The notes beneath the pieces were generated by a model. It made no database searches and had not been told where the DNA came from. It worked only from the letters and a program-made list of their open reading frames with translations. The translations under genes and the position numbers were made by a program. 64,000 bases of DNA, from positions 19,895-83,894 of the forward strand of contig CAYSSO010000005.1 of the NCBI GenBank assembly GCA_964433875.1. Direction: 5' to 3'. The stretch comes from Athalassotoga sp964433875. Its GTDB lineage: Bacteria; Thermotogota; Thermotogae; Mesoaciditogales; Mesoaciditogaceae. Each line of letters opens with the position of its first letter. The stretch's first letter is position 1. Of this stretch, positions 33,809 through 43,778 are shown one piece after another.

Positions 33809-34995
33809 AGAAACTTTTCACAAGTGAAAGTGTTACAGAAGGACATCCGGACAAGATAGCGGATCAGGTATCGGATGCAATTTTGGATGAGGCGCTGGCT
33901 CAGGACCCGGAAAGCAGGGTCGCAATTGAGACCTTTGTCGTAAGGGGAGAGGTAATGGTTGGGGGCCAGATGACGACACGCGCGTACATAGACATTCCAT
34001 CTGTTGTACGAAAGACCGTGCTTGACATTGGATACACAAGGGCCAAGTATGGTTTTGATGGTGAAACGTGCGCCGTTATTACTGCTATAGATGAACAATC
34101 TCCGGATATAGCACTTGGTGTCGATGAGGCTTTTGAAGTAAAAGAAGGAGAAAAGGTCTCAGATCCTCTTGAAAAACTCGGTGCTGGAGATCAGGGAATA
34201 ATGTTTGGGTATGCAACTGATGAAACATCTGAATATATGCCATTGAGTATATCCCTCGCTCACAGGCTTGCAAGAAGGCTTGCCGAAGTTAGAAAGGACA
34301 AAACTCTTGATTTTCTAAGGCCTGATGGAAAAACTCAGGTAACCATAGAATTTGACGATGATAATACCCCCATCGCTGTTGATGCCGTTATCGTTTCGGC
34401 CCAGCACGATCCAAACGTTTCAAGGGTAGATCTTGAAAATGGCATAAGAGAAGAGGTCATAAAGAAAATAATTCCCGCAAATCTTTTGACGAAAAACACG
34501 AAGATTTACATAAACCCGACGGGCCGTTTCGTCATAGGTGGTCCTATGGGTGATACGGGATTGACTGGAAGAAAGATAATAGTCGATACCTATGGCGGTG
34601 TAGCACCACACGGTGGAGGTGCTTTCAGTGGCAAAGATCCGACCAAGGTAGACAGATCAGCCTCTTACATGGCAAGATACGTTGCAAAGAACATAGTTGC
34701 AGCAGGTCTTGCTCATAAATGCTTGATTCAGGTTGCATACGCGATAGGCGTTGCAAGGCCTGTTTCCATTTTTGTCGATACATACGGGACCGGCCTATTA
34801 CCTGATATGGAACTGACAAAGATCGTAAGCCAGAATTTTGATTTTAGACCGGGGGCAATAATAAAAAATCTCAATTTAAGAAGGCCAATTTACAAGCAGG
34901 TGGCAGCCTACGGCCATTTTGGAAGAACAGATCTCGATCTTTCATGGGAGAAGACAGACAGTGTTAATTTGTTGAGGTCTGTCGTGAAGGCTTGA
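33805..34995 (+). CDS. metK: S-adenosylmethionine synthetase
   Basis: Makes S-adenosylmethionine from ATP and methionine. Signature blocks: SVTEGHPDKIADQVSDAILD (near 9-28), the GAGDQGIMFGYA loop (near 127-138) and GGGAFSGKDPTKVDRSASY (near 271-289). Length 396 is normal. It supplies the cofactor for the many methyltransferases in this region. The next gene starts at the base after its stop. Confidence 0.97.
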   Translation: MKKLFTSESVTEGHPDKIADQVSDAILDEALAQDPESRVAIETFVVRGEVMVGGQMTTRAYIDIPSVVRKTVLDIGYTRAKYGFDGETCAVITAIDEQSPDIALGVDEAFEVKEGEKVSDPLEKLGAGDQGIMFGYATDETSEYMPLSISLAHRLARRLAEVRKDKTLDFLRPDGKTQVTIEFDDDNTPIAVDAVIVSAQHDPNVSRVDLENGIREEVIKKIIPANLLTKNTKIYINPTGRFVIGGPMGDTGLTGRKIIVDTYGGVAPHGGGAFSGKDPTKVDRSASYMARYVAKNIVAAGLAHKCLIQVAYAIGVARPVSIFVDTYGTGLLPDMELTKIVSQNFDFRPGAIIKNLNLRRPIYKQVAAYGHFGRTDLDLSWEKTDSVNLLRSVVKA

Positions 34996-36828
34996 ATGGA
35001 AGAGTACGATGTAGTTGTTGTTGGATCTGGACATGCCGGTGTTGAAGCGGCACTGGCAAGCGCAAAGCAGGGTCTTAAGACCCTGCTTTTGGGCATAAAT
35101 CTCGATAACATTGCATGGACTCCGTGCAATCCTGCCATTGGAGGGCCTGCAAAGGGAATAATAGCGAGAGAGGTAGATGCGCTCGGTGGTGCGATGGCGA
35201 AGATAACGGATGTTGCCATGATAAACATAAGGGTTTTAAATACCTCCAAAGGTCCTGCTGTCCAAGCCTTGAGGGCTCAAGTAGACAAATACCTTTATTC
35301 GAAGACTGCAAAGCAAATTCTCATGGAAGAAAAGAACTTGACTCTCAGGCAAGGTGTTGCCACACGCCTTGTGGTAGAGGATGGGAAAGTTGCCGGAATA
35401 GAGACCTCTCTTGGAATTTTTTACAAATGTAAATGTGCAATAATAACAACGGGCACATTTTTAGGGGGAAGAATCTTCATAGGACCGAATTCAATGCCGG
35501 CTGGTCGTCTTGGAGAACCTGCTGCCGAAGGTCTAACAGAGAGTTTAAGAAGTTATGGAATAAACATGAAGAGATTCAAAACCGGGACTCCTCCACGTGT
35601 TTTGAAATCTTCAATAGATTTTTCAATCCTTGAAAGGCAAGACACGTCCGATGAGCCTCTCGCTTTTTCTTATTCTGATGAACCGAGAGTACTGCCGAAA
35701 ACACATCCGTGTTTTATAACGAGGACAAACACGCAAACTCACGATATAATAAGGGCAAATTTGCATTTTTCTCCGATGTATGGAGACGTTAAACTCATTC
35801 ATTCCGTGGGGCCGAGGTATTGTCCATCGATAGAAGACAAGGTCGTTAAATTTCCCGACAAAGATTCGCACCAACTTTTTGTTGAACCAGAAGGCATAGA
35901 TTCTATGGAGTATTACATAAATGGATTTAGCACCTCCTTACCTTACGATGCCCAGGTGAGGATGCTTCATACCCTTCCGGGCTTCGATCACGCTGTAATA
36001 ATAAGACCGGCTTACGCGGTCGAATACGATTACGCAGATCCAACGCAGTTGTATCCGACCCTTGAATCTAAGGTGATAGAAAATCTTTACTTCGCAGGTC
36101 AGGTTAACGGCACAAGCGGGTATGAGGAGGCCGCAGGTCAGGGGATGATGGCCGGATTGAACGCGGGATTGAAATTAAAAGGTGAGGATCAGATCGTGCT
36201 TGGACGTCATGAGGCGTACATTGGTGTTATGATAGACGATCTCGTCTTTAAAGGAGTTGATGAGCCTTACAGAATGCTTACCTCAAGGGCCGAATACAGA
36301 TTACTTCTGAGAGATGACAACGCTCAATTCAGGCTTACAAAGTACGGCTACAGGGCCGGAATCGTCGATAAATCAACATACGAAAAGGTTTTAAGAGTTG
36401 AAAAAGAGATAAAAGATGCGATAGAAAAACTTCAAAAAACAAAGGTCAGGGTCTCAAGGTTTAAGGAACTAACACTCGACAAAACCATTTCCCTTTACGA
36501 TCTTTTAAAGATGCCGAATGTTTCATATTCTGACATAGCCATGTTCGATACCCATCCTTTGGAAGATCCTCAGGTAATAAAGGAAGTTGAAATAGAGGCT
36601 CATTATGGTGGGTATATATCCAAAGAAATACAGGAAGCCCAGAAACTTTCGAAACTCGACAAAATAAGAATACCGGATAATTTTGATTTCTCGAGCGTGG
36701 TAGGTATTTCGACTGAATCGAAGCAGAAGTTAATGAAGATGAGACCCTCAACTCTTGGCCAGGCCGCAAGAATTCAAGGAGTTACACCGAGCGATCTTTT
36801 CCTTTTAAGCGCGAAGATAAAGGAGTAA
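34996..36828 (+). CDS. mnmG: tRNA U34 modification enzyme MnmG (GidA)
   Basis: With MnmE and an FAD/folate cofactor, it puts carboxymethylaminomethyl groups on U34 of tRNA. FAD fold VVVGSGHAGVEAALA near 5-19, GidA signatures GPRYCPSIEDKVVKFPDKD and GQVNGTSGYEEAAGQG (near 371-386), and a C-terminal helical domain. Length 610 is slightly below the usual 620-630. No mnmE is in the window. Confidence 0.96.
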   Translation: MEEYDVVVVGSGHAGVEAALASAKQGLKTLLLGINLDNIAWTPCNPAIGGPAKGIIAREVDALGGAMAKITDVAMINIRVLNTSKGPAVQALRAQVDKYLYSKTAKQILMEEKNLTLRQGVATRLVVEDGKVAGIETSLGIFYKCKCAIITTGTFLGGRIFIGPNSMPAGRLGEPAAEGLTESLRSYGINMKRFKTGTPPRVLKSSIDFSILERQDTSDEPLAFSYSDEPRVLPKTHPCFITRTNTQTHDIIRANLHFSPMYGDVKLIHSVGPRYCPSIEDKVVKFPDKDSHQLFVEPEGIDSMEYYINGFSTSLPYDAQVRMLHTLPGFDHAVIIRPAYAVEYDYADPTQLYPTLESKVIENLYFAGQVNGTSGYEEAAGQGMMAGLNAGLKLKGEDQIVLGRHEAYIGVMIDDLVFKGVDEPYRMLTSRAEYRLLLRDDNAQFRLTKYGYRAGIVDKSTYEKVLRVEKEIKDAIEKLQKTKVRVSRFKELTLDKTISLYDLLKMPNVSYSDIAMFDTHPLEDPQVIKEVEIEAHYGGYISKEIQEAQKLSKLDKIRIPDNFDFSSVVGISTESKQKLMKMRPSTLGQAARIQGVTPSDLFLLSAKIKE

Positions 36829-36830
36829 AG

Positions 36831-38435
36831 ATGGACAAGATATACGTGATAGGTCATAAAAATCCCGATACCGATTCTATTTCCAGCGTGATAGGTTATG
36901 CAGATTTTTTGAATCGCTCCGATCCAATATACGTTCCCGCACGATGCGGTGAGATAAATTCCGAAACTAAATTTGCGCTCTCAAAATTCGGAGTGAATGA
37001 GCCTGTGTACATAGAAAGCCTTGAACCGAAGATTGCAGACATGAAATTACCTTCTCCTGTAAGCGTTCACGAAGATGTCCCTACTATTGATGTGGCGATG
37101 CTTATGGAAAAGTACGATATAAAAAATGTTCCGGTCATCGATGGTGAAGGTAGACTTGTGGGCCTTATAAGCGAAAGAGGGCTTGCAAAAGCTTACGTGA
37201 GAAAAAATAAAATAGAACAACTTGAAATGGCCCCTATTAGCATAGAGACACTGGCAAGGATAATAGATGGAAGGGTAATCTTCGATTCTGGAAGAGTTCT
37301 TAAAGGAAAGGTCTACACGGCAATAGATGCCCTCCACGTGGCACTTTCAAAACTTGGTCATGAAGATGTGGCAATCGTTGGGGATAATGAGCCGGATCAA
37401 ATTGCATTCATAAGATCTAACATAGCGGCGCTTATAATCGCAAATGGTGCTCCAGTGGGAGAAAGGGTTATAAGTGAAGCGAAATTGCATAACACCTCGA
37501 TCATTCAAACTAATCTCGACGCATTCGGTGTTGGTAAGATGATAAATTTATCTCTTCCGGCAAAGATGGTAATGGCAAAGGATATACCTGTTTTGAAAAT
37601 GCATGATTCCATCGAATATGCAAAAAAAATAGTGTATGAATCGAAGTTTAGAACTGCTTGTATTGTCGATAACAACGGAGTTCTTTCGGGAATTGTAACG
37701 AGGACGAATCTTTTGGAAGAGGTAAAGAAATCAGTTATACTTCTTGATCACAACGAGTACACTCAAGCCGTAGATGGAATAGAGAAGGCCGAAATAATAG
37801 AGATAATAGATCACCACAGAATAGGAAATATAGACACGATCAAGCCGATTAAATTTTTAAATGATCCAATAGGTTCAACCTCTACAATAATAACTTATAA
37901 ATTCATAGATGCAGGGATTACCCCATCGCCCCAAATTGCCGGAGTTCTTTTGAGTGGAATACTGTCGGACACACTTGTGATGAAACTATCAACCACGACG
38001 CAAAGGGACATAAAGGCCGTTGAATATCTTTCTCACATAGCCGGAGTAAATCCTTACGATTACGGAAATGAATTGATCAACGCGGGCATGTCTCTCGAAG
38101 GCTTATCAATAGATGAGATTCTCACCAAAGACATGAAAAGGTACAATCTGTTCGGTAAAAACATAGTTATTTCGCAGGTCATGGTAGCCTCTTTTGATTT
38201 TGCCTTATCTAAATCAAAAGAAATAATATCGAAGATGTCTAAATTGAGAGATTCCATCAATGTCGATTGCTTTTTCTGCCTTTTTACGAATGTGTTCGAG
38301 GAGTCGAGCGATCTCTTTATAAGTTCTGATGAAGAATGCCTTTTAAAGTTCAAATCGAATCCGGTAAGACTGGAAGGAGTTATGTCTCGCAAAAAAGATT
38401 TTCTTCCCTATCTTGCAAAGATAATTCATAATTAG
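36831..38435 (+). CDS. ppaC: Family II inorganic pyrophosphatase with CBS and DRTGG regulatory domains
   Basis: A Mn-dependent DHH-fold pyrophosphatase. The catalytic N-terminal part has YVIGHKNPDTDSISSVIGY at 5-23, and DHH motif IIDHHRIGNIDT lies near 326. Between them are a CBS pair and a DRTGG domain (about 70-295), the arrangement of nucleotide-regulated CBS-PPases, which are inhibited by AMP/ADP and activated by ATP or diadenosine polyphosphates. The DHHA2 part follows (to 534). It starts 2 bases after mnmG. Confidence 0.92.
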   Translation: MDKIYVIGHKNPDTDSISSVIGYADFLNRSDPIYVPARCGEINSETKFALSKFGVNEPVYIESLEPKIADMKLPSPVSVHEDVPTIDVAMLMEKYDIKNVPVIDGEGRLVGLISERGLAKAYVRKNKIEQLEMAPISIETLARIIDGRVIFDSGRVLKGKVYTAIDALHVALSKLGHEDVAIVGDNEPDQIAFIRSNIAALIIANGAPVGERVISEAKLHNTSIIQTNLDAFGVGKMINLSLPAKMVMAKDIPVLKMHDSIEYAKKIVYESKFRTACIVDNNGVLSGIVTRTNLLEEVKKSVILLDHNEYTQAVDGIEKAEIIEIIDHHRIGNIDTIKPIKFLNDPIGSTSTIITYKFIDAGITPSPQIAGVLLSGILSDTLVMKLSTTTQRDIKAVEYLSHIAGVNPYDYGNELINAGMSLEGLSIDEILTKDMKRYNLFGKNIVISQVMVASFDFALSKSKEIISKMSKLRDSINVDCFFCLFTNVFEESSDLFISSDEECLLKFKSNPVRLEGVMSRKKDFLPYLAKIIHN

Positions 38436-38469
38436 ACAAATCAAAAGAGATTGTAACATCTTATTTTTA

Positions 38470-38499
38470 TTGACATTTATGGTTAAGATGAAGTATAAT
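38470..38499 (+). promoter_or_regulatory. Promoter of the lipoprotein-protease unit
   Basis: TTGACA (38470-38475), 18-base spacer, TATAAT (38494-38499), about 30 bases before the lipoprotein start. Confidence 0.85.
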
Positions 38500-38532
38500 T
38501 TTTTGACATCTTATTGAAAGGGGATGAAGTAT

Positions 38533-40140
38533 TTGAAAACAAGGGGTAAGTTACTTCTTTTTTCTGCATCAATCGCGATAGTCGCCTTAGTCCTAAGTGG
38601 CTGTTTCTTAATGCCTCCAACGGTAAGATTTATCTCTCCAACCTCTCTTAACAATGCTGCCTATCCTGTTAATTCTCCAATAACTTTTGCGTGGTCCGGA
38701 GAGAATGGACTTACCTACACTTTAACTCTCTCTGCCTCGGGTGTTGGCCCAATAACGTTGCTGTCCAATTCAAATCTAACCACTTATCAAACATCAATAG
38801 CAACACCAGGAGTTTACACGGCTCAAATCGTGGGCAAAACTGGCCTTGGCGGAACTGGAAAAGATACCACAACATTTAACGTTACATCTTTGCAGATAAC
38901 AAACACTGCCACGGTTTACGCGAAAAAAAATCTAACTGTTTCATGGAAATCGCTTGATGGCAAACCTCACACGTACCTTTATTCTATAACAAATGGCGCA
39001 ACATGGATATCAACGACTCAGACAACCGCAACTTTGACAAACCTTTCAGATGGGAATTACACTTTCATGGTAAAACTTGCCAATTCTTATGTGCCGGCAG
39101 CCGTTTACAATTTTGAAATTCTAACGGCCGGGCCAACGATAGGTATCGCAGTTTCCGATAGAACTGAAGGCGGCTTTTACGGTATAGGATCTCATCCTCA
39201 GGGTAGATACGCACAAATAAGTTGGGCTTCCAATCAAAAATTGGGCGCTTTACTTGTGAGATTTTACATGTATGGTCCTTTGGGAACAGGGCTAAGATAC
39301 AGACTTAACATATCTCCAAATGGTCAATGGATCGTCCTTCCGGCGACATCGACGGCCCAGCAATGGTATTTGATTCCTCACCCGAATACGAATACCGATA
39401 TGATAGTTTCGGCAACGGGTTACGGCAGTTTGCAAGTCTACGATATGAGCGGCAACGCTTACAACGTGCCTCCTTTCGAGTTGGGTCAGACTTACGCGAT
39501 AGGCATGTTGCCTATAAACTGGCTTGGAACGCAGGGAGCTTTTTCAATAGCCCCATTTGTGCTTAGCGAAAGATACGGACTTTCGGATATGCCACAGATG
39601 TACATCGGATACAACACGACTTCAGTCGCGACGGGAGGGTCTTTTGTTGCATCTGTGTACGCTCCAAACCTTACTTCGTACGCATCCGGTACCCATGAAA
39701 TAGTCAACGATAACGTCGATCACACCGACATCACAACGAACAACGGCCTTATGTACATGCAATTTTCGGTTCAACTTGCTCCAGGACTTCAACTTGGCAA
39801 TGTTACATTCCCAGACATGATGACGGGAAAAGTTAACCTTTCGACTTACAAATACGATGCAAATAGTGGAATTTTGACAGTTTACAGAGGATTTGTAAAT
39901 CCTGTCCCCGGTGCACCGGTGGCACAGTCATCAACTGATATAGCGGTACAGATTCAGTGTACGGTGCCGGCGACCTACAGCGGATCTTACGCGTATGCTG
40001 GCATAGTATACGAAGGTTACTTCGGTAACGAAGGATACAGCAATCTCAATCCCGTCTTCAAAGACAACTCTTTGAGAAACATAGACGGTGTCGTGATCTT
40101 GAGATCTGTACCCGTAGTTTCCGTTAGCAGTGCACAGTAG
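38533..40140 (+). CDS. Surface lipoprotein with an Ig-like head and cohesin-like C-terminal domain
   Basis: Lipobox LSGC puts the lipidated Cys at about 24, counted from TTG 38533 (GGGG 9 bases upstream; ATG 38524 is an alternative). Residues 30-200 form two Ig-like domains (FAWSGENGLTYTLTLSASG; LTVSWKSLDGKPHTYLYSIT). The middle part (200-360) is beta-rich with many Tyr. From about 365 to the end the strand order and spacing look like a cohesin fold: GGSFVASVYAPN, MYMQFSVQLAPGLQLGNVTF, NSGILTVYRGF, STDIAVQIQCTVPATYSGSY, and closing NIDGVVIL. This likeness is judged by eye. The next gene, 11 bases on, is a secreted protease with a dockerin-like end. Confidence 0.7.
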   Translation: MKTRGKLLLFSASIAIVALVLSGCFLMPPTVRFISPTSLNNAAYPVNSPITFAWSGENGLTYTLTLSASGVGPITLLSNSNLTTYQTSIATPGVYTAQIVGKTGLGGTGKDTTTFNVTSLQITNTATVYAKKNLTVSWKSLDGKPHTYLYSITNGATWISTTQTTATLTNLSDGNYTFMVKLANSYVPAAVYNFEILTAGPTIGIAVSDRTEGGFYGIGSHPQGRYAQISWASNQKLGALLVRFYMYGPLGTGLRYRLNISPNGQWIVLPATSTAQQWYLIPHPNTNTDMIVSATGYGSLQVYDMSGNAYNVPPFELGQTYAIGMLPINWLGTQGAFSIAPFVLSERYGLSDMPQMYIGYNTTSVATGGSFVASVYAPNLTSYASGTHEIVNDNVDHTDITTNNGLMYMQFSVQLAPGLQLGNVTFPDMMTGKVNLSTYKYDANSGILTVYRGFVNPVPGAPVAQSSTDIAVQIQCTVPATYSGSYAYAGIVYEGYFGNEGYSNLNPVFKDNSLRNIDGVVILRSVPVVSVSSAQ

Positions 40141-40151
40141 GGGTGATTGAT

Positions 40152-41540
40152 ATGAAAAAGATTACCTTTATCTTGATCGCTTTGGTTTTAGTTTCTGCCT
40201 TTGCGTTTGGAATCTCTTTGAATACGCAGACTGTTATGAGTACATCTGTCGTCGAGGCGGTAAATGCGCAAAATACTCAACTCGGACTTCCGTGGTCTGC
40301 AGGCCTTAACGGCTTTAACGGAAAGACGATAGGGCAATTGTCAGTTATGAATGGATGGCGGCCACTTCCAAAAGATTTTGTCAACGTCATTTTATCGAAT
40401 TCAAAGAAACTCACGACAACGGACGATATGCTCATGGGATCTTACACGCTGTTTAACCCTTTGACGATGGACGCATCTAACCTTCCGACCGCTTATGACC
40501 TCAGCAACCAATTCGTCCAATATCCTGGCATTTCTTATGTGACGCCTGTCAAGGATCAGGGTTACCATGGCACGTGCTGGGCCTTTTCTACAACGGAAAC
40601 CTTTGAGACGGCCCTTGCCATGCAGGGTGTTGTACCGTATTCAAATATCCCCGTGCTTTCAACCCAGTTCGTTGCATACCATGACATAGATTGGAATCTT
40701 TTGATCGCCGCAAATGGATGGGTAGTCCAAGATTCTAATGAGGACGTAGGCGGGAACCAGTACTTTTCAATGTACAATGCCATAAGGTATGGAATACCCC
40801 CTGCCACCGACTTCCCGACGATATCTTACGAGAATTCTCCATGGATAGAATGGGATCCTCAAAATCCTAACTGGCAAAAAGATTTGATTTACTCGCAGGG
40901 TACACTTTTACTTCTCAGCGCTCCAGAAGAGGCGTACTATTACCACGTGAGTTACGATCAGTACATAGATGCGATAAAGACTATGATAATGAAGTATGGC
41001 TCTGTCAGCGTTTCTTACTCGGTACCGGCCGACTTTTTCAGTTACACAAGTGGTGTCTATGTTCCTGTGAATCCAGGTACTTCCTCTAACCCATACGAGG
41101 GTGGCCATGCCGTTCAAATAGTCGGATGGATAGACAATTACGTTGCATCCAACGGTCAGACTTACAACGTGTGGATAGTTAGAAATTCATGGGGTACAAG
41201 TTGGGGCATGAATGGGTACTGGCTTCAGCCGTGGGTAACTCCTCAGGAATACGCATCTGGAAATGTTCCGGCATGGAAATTTGAATCTTACGGCAATTGG
41301 TTCTTTGTGCCAATATTCAAAACTGTTAACGTCTCTTACTCTCAAGCCGATTTTAACAACGATGGATACGTCAACATGACAGACTGGAATATGCTCGTAA
41401 GCGCTATGCAGGAGACGAACCCGTCATCTCAAACTATAGCCAAATACGATATAGGAGTGCCAAAGACTGGCAAGATCGGTGGAGGATCTTTGGAACAATT
41501 CATGTATTTGTGGAATCTTGCGGCCCAGAGCGGACATTAA
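40152..41540 (+). CDS. Secreted papain-like (C1A) cysteine protease with dockerin-like tail
   Basis: Signal peptide at 1-20 (MKKITFILIALVLVSAFAFG), a propeptide-like stretch to about 115, then the C1A domain. The oxyanion Gln and catalytic Cys are in KDQGYHGTCWAFS (Gln 136, Cys 142), His 319 in GGHAVQIVGW and Asn 345 in VRNSWGTSWG, so the triad is complete. The last 65 residues hold an EF-hand-like loop DFNNDGYVNMTD (400-411) and a second, looser segment DIGVPKTGKIGGGSLEQF, the two-segment plan of a type I dockerin. ATG 40152 lies 6 bases after GGGGTG. The preceding lipoprotein could supply the cohesin. A strong terminator follows. Confidence 0.85.
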   Translation: MKKITFILIALVLVSAFAFGISLNTQTVMSTSVVEAVNAQNTQLGLPWSAGLNGFNGKTIGQLSVMNGWRPLPKDFVNVILSNSKKLTTTDDMLMGSYTLFNPLTMDASNLPTAYDLSNQFVQYPGISYVTPVKDQGYHGTCWAFSTTETFETALAMQGVVPYSNIPVLSTQFVAYHDIDWNLLIAANGWVVQDSNEDVGGNQYFSMYNAIRYGIPPATDFPTISYENSPWIEWDPQNPNWQKDLIYSQGTLLLLSAPEEAYYYHVSYDQYIDAIKTMIMKYGSVSVSYSVPADFFSYTSGVYVPVNPGTSSNPYEGGHAVQIVGWIDNYVASNGQTYNVWIVRNSWGTSWGMNGYWLQPWVTPQEYASGNVPAWKFESYGNWFFVPIFKTVNVSYSQADFNNDGYVNMTDWNMLVSAMQETNPSSQTIAKYDIGVPKTGKIGGGSLEQFMYLWNLAAQSGH

Positions 41541-41555
41541 AAGTTAACAAAACAA

Positions 41556-41587
41556 TAAAGGGCGCTAAATGCGCCCTTTATTTTTTT
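41556..41587 (+). terminator. Terminator after the protease gene
   Basis: Stem TAAAGGGCGC / GCGCCCTTTA with a 5-base loop, followed by a T-run. Confidence 0.93.
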
Positions 41588-41640
41588 AACTGACTTTATG
41601 GTAAAATATTCCTGTGGTTTGTGAATAGAGGTGGTAGAGA

Positions 41641-42681
41641 TTGAAAATAGGAATTCCGAGAGCGTTATATTTTTACGTTTATTATCCAATGTGGTACGGA
41701 TTTTTTTCCTCCCTCGGTCATGATATGAAACTTTCTATTCCAACTAACAAAGAGATCATAAATTTGGGAGTTTCGTATTCCGTTGATGATATATGTATCT
41801 CCGTTAAGGTATTTCACGGCCATGTTAAGTATCTGCTCGATAAAGATGTTGATTTTGTCTTCGTTCCAAGAATTGCAAGTGAGGAGAAATACAAATACAC
41901 ATGCCCAAAATTGGCCGCTCTTCCAGATCTTATGAAAAGCGCCTTTGTTAAGGATGCGAATAGAATTTTGACGTCAACCTTTTACACAAGACAGGGAGAT
42001 AAACATATCTTTAAGGCTTTTGAAGAGATAGGAAGGCAACTCGGAGATTCTGAAGAAAGAGTGAAAAGGGCGGCGAAGGAAGGGATAAAATACCAAAACC
42101 TTGCCATAAAAGCCTTAAGATCGGGCCACACCTTTCTTGAGGTTGTCAGAAACATAAAAAACCTTGAGGGACTTATAAAAAAGCCTGTTGAGAAGAAAAG
42201 ATATACCGTTGCCCTTGCCGGCTTTCCTTACGACGTTTACGACACTTTCACGAATGGAGACGTGATATCAAAACTCGAGGACTCCGGCGTCGGGATAGTG
42301 ACAACTGATATGTTAGATCCAAAAGTTTACAAACATTACTCCAAATACATGATAAAAGACCTTTTCTGGTATCAGGCAAATGCCGCGGCAAAGGGTGGGA
42401 TGTACTACATAGATTCGCCGGATATAGATGGAATAATAAGCATATCATCATTCAACTGCGGTATAAGTTCTATATATCAAAAATTGCTTGACCTTTATTC
42501 TAAAGAGGTTGGAAAGCCAGTCATGCACATAATTGTTGATGAACAAACCGGAGATGCTGGTCTTGCAACGAGAATAGAGGCATTCATCGATTTAATACGT
42601 GTGAAAAGAGGTGATGGTCTTGTCTCGCAAGAAAATAACCTACACGGTACCAAGAATGGGGTACACGTACGCGGCATTTGA
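41641..42681 (+). CDS. DUF2229-type protein, 2-hydroxyacyl-CoA dehydratase-like (part 1)
   Basis: A 346-residue protein of the family found beside BadF/HgdC activases (COG3580-like). MKIGIPRALYFYVYYPMWYG opens it, with SVDDICISVKVFHGHVKYLL and EEKYKYTCPKLAALPDLMKS next; these cysteines are candidate Fe-S ligands. The end DEQTGDAGLATRIEAFIDLI is a repeat of the end of the next protein. The TTG start follows GAGGTGG. The gene overlaps part 2 by about 62 bases. In many clostridia the same parts are fused into one polypeptide of about 1400 residues; here they are split. The substrate is unknown. Confidence 0.8.
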   Translation: MKIGIPRALYFYVYYPMWYGFFSSLGHDMKLSIPTNKEIINLGVSYSVDDICISVKVFHGHVKYLLDKDVDFVFVPRIASEEKYKYTCPKLAALPDLMKSAFVKDANRILTSTFYTRQGDKHIFKAFEEIGRQLGDSEERVKRAAKEGIKYQNLAIKALRSGHTFLEVVRNIKNLEGLIKKPVEKKRYTVALAGFPYDVYDTFTNGDVISKLEDSGVGIVTTDMLDPKVYKHYSKYMIKDLFWYQANAAAKGGMYYIDSPDIDGIISISSFNCGISSIYQKLLDLYSKEVGKPVMHIIVDEQTGDAGLATRIEAFIDLIRVKRGDGLVSQENNLHGTKNGVHVRGI

Positions 42682-43768
42682 GAGTTTTTTTGAAATACTC
42701 GGATACGATGTCATAATACCGGAGCCGACAAATACCGAAACTATAAAAGAAGGCGTTTCAAATTCGCCCGAATACATGTGTTTTCCATTTAAAATATTGC
42801 TTGGTCAGTTTGAAAGAGTTCTCGAAAAAAATCCCGACAGATACTTCAAGGTAGTCTCTCTTGAAAGTTATGGGCCTTGCAGATTTGGTTATTATAGCCC
42901 ACTATATTACAAGATATTAAAAGACAAGGGATTTACAAATTTTGAAATAGTCAACATTGAAGGAGTTTATCCACCGCTTCACAAGGGTATTCCGAGATTC
43001 TTTAAAAAACTCATAAAACTCACAGGATGGCATGCGCCGTGGACAATTGTCAAAGCCTTTGTAATAGCGGGATGGAAGGTATATGCTCTCGAGCAACTCG
43101 AGAAAAAACTTTACTACCTTATCCCGAGAGAAAAGGTTACCGGCTCGACAGAAAAGATCTTCAATGCGGCAGTTGAGAGGATAAGGCATGCTCCAAATAA
43201 GGTTAAAGCCATAAAGAAGATTTTGAATGAAGAGATTGAGAAGATGGAGAAAAATCCCCACGTCGATCGCGACGATCTTCCAAAAATAGGCCTTGTTGGA
43301 GAGGCCTACATATTGATGGATTACAGCAACAATCTTGATATAGAAAAAAAGTTAGCCTACATGGGAGTAGACGTAGACAGATCTTTGAGGGTTACAAATT
43401 GGACTCTCGACAGGCTTATAAAGGCAAAATCTCATAAAGCCCACATGCTTGAGGTTAACAAGGGATATCTCGATTTCTTCATAGGCGGTGATGGGCAAGA
43501 AAGTATAATGAACACAATACTTTACAAAAAAGCCGGATACGACGGAGTTATTCAAGCCCAGCCATTTGGATGCTTGCCAGAAACGGCCGCAAAAGAAATT
43601 CTTGCAAAGGTAAGCGAGGATTATGACATTCCCGTTTTAAGTCTCGCATTCGACGAGCAAACGGGTGAGGCTGGATTTGTAACGAGGCTTGAGGCCTTTG
43701 TTGACATGATAAAAAGTAGAAAACAGATAAAAAAAGCACAAAAGGAATCCGTAACGGTTGAAAGTTAG
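42620..43768 (+). CDS. DUF2229-type protein, 2-hydroxyacyl-CoA dehydratase-like (part 2)
   Basis: About 382 residues, related to part 1 in design (COG3581-like). Opening TYTVPRMGYTYAAFESFFEI, then SPEYMCFPFKILLGQFERVL and SYGPCRFGYYSPLYYKIL with possible Fe-S cysteines; later GCLPETAAKEIL and the shared closing pattern DEQTGEAGFVTRLEAFVDMI. TTG 42620 is chosen because GAGG ends 8 bases before it; ATG 42614 and GTG 42611 are alternatives. The activase gene starts 10 bases after its stop. The three proteins probably work as one complex. Confidence 0.8.
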   Translation: MSRKKITYTVPRMGYTYAAFESFFEILGYDVIIPEPTNTETIKEGVSNSPEYMCFPFKILLGQFERVLEKNPDRYFKVVSLESYGPCRFGYYSPLYYKILKDKGFTNFEIVNIEGVYPPLHKGIPRFFKKLIKLTGWHAPWTIVKAFVIAGWKVYALEQLEKKLYYLIPREKVTGSTEKIFNAAVERIRHAPNKVKAIKKILNEEIEKMEKNPHVDRDDLPKIGLVGEAYILMDYSNNLDIEKKLAYMGVDVDRSLRVTNWTLDRLIKAKSHKAHMLEVNKGYLDFFIGGDGQESIMNTILYKKAGYDGVIQAQPFGCLPETAAKEILAKVSEDYDIPVLSLAFDEQTGEAGFVTRLEAFVDMIKSRKQIKKAQKESVTVES

Positions 43769-43778
43769 AGGTGAAAAA

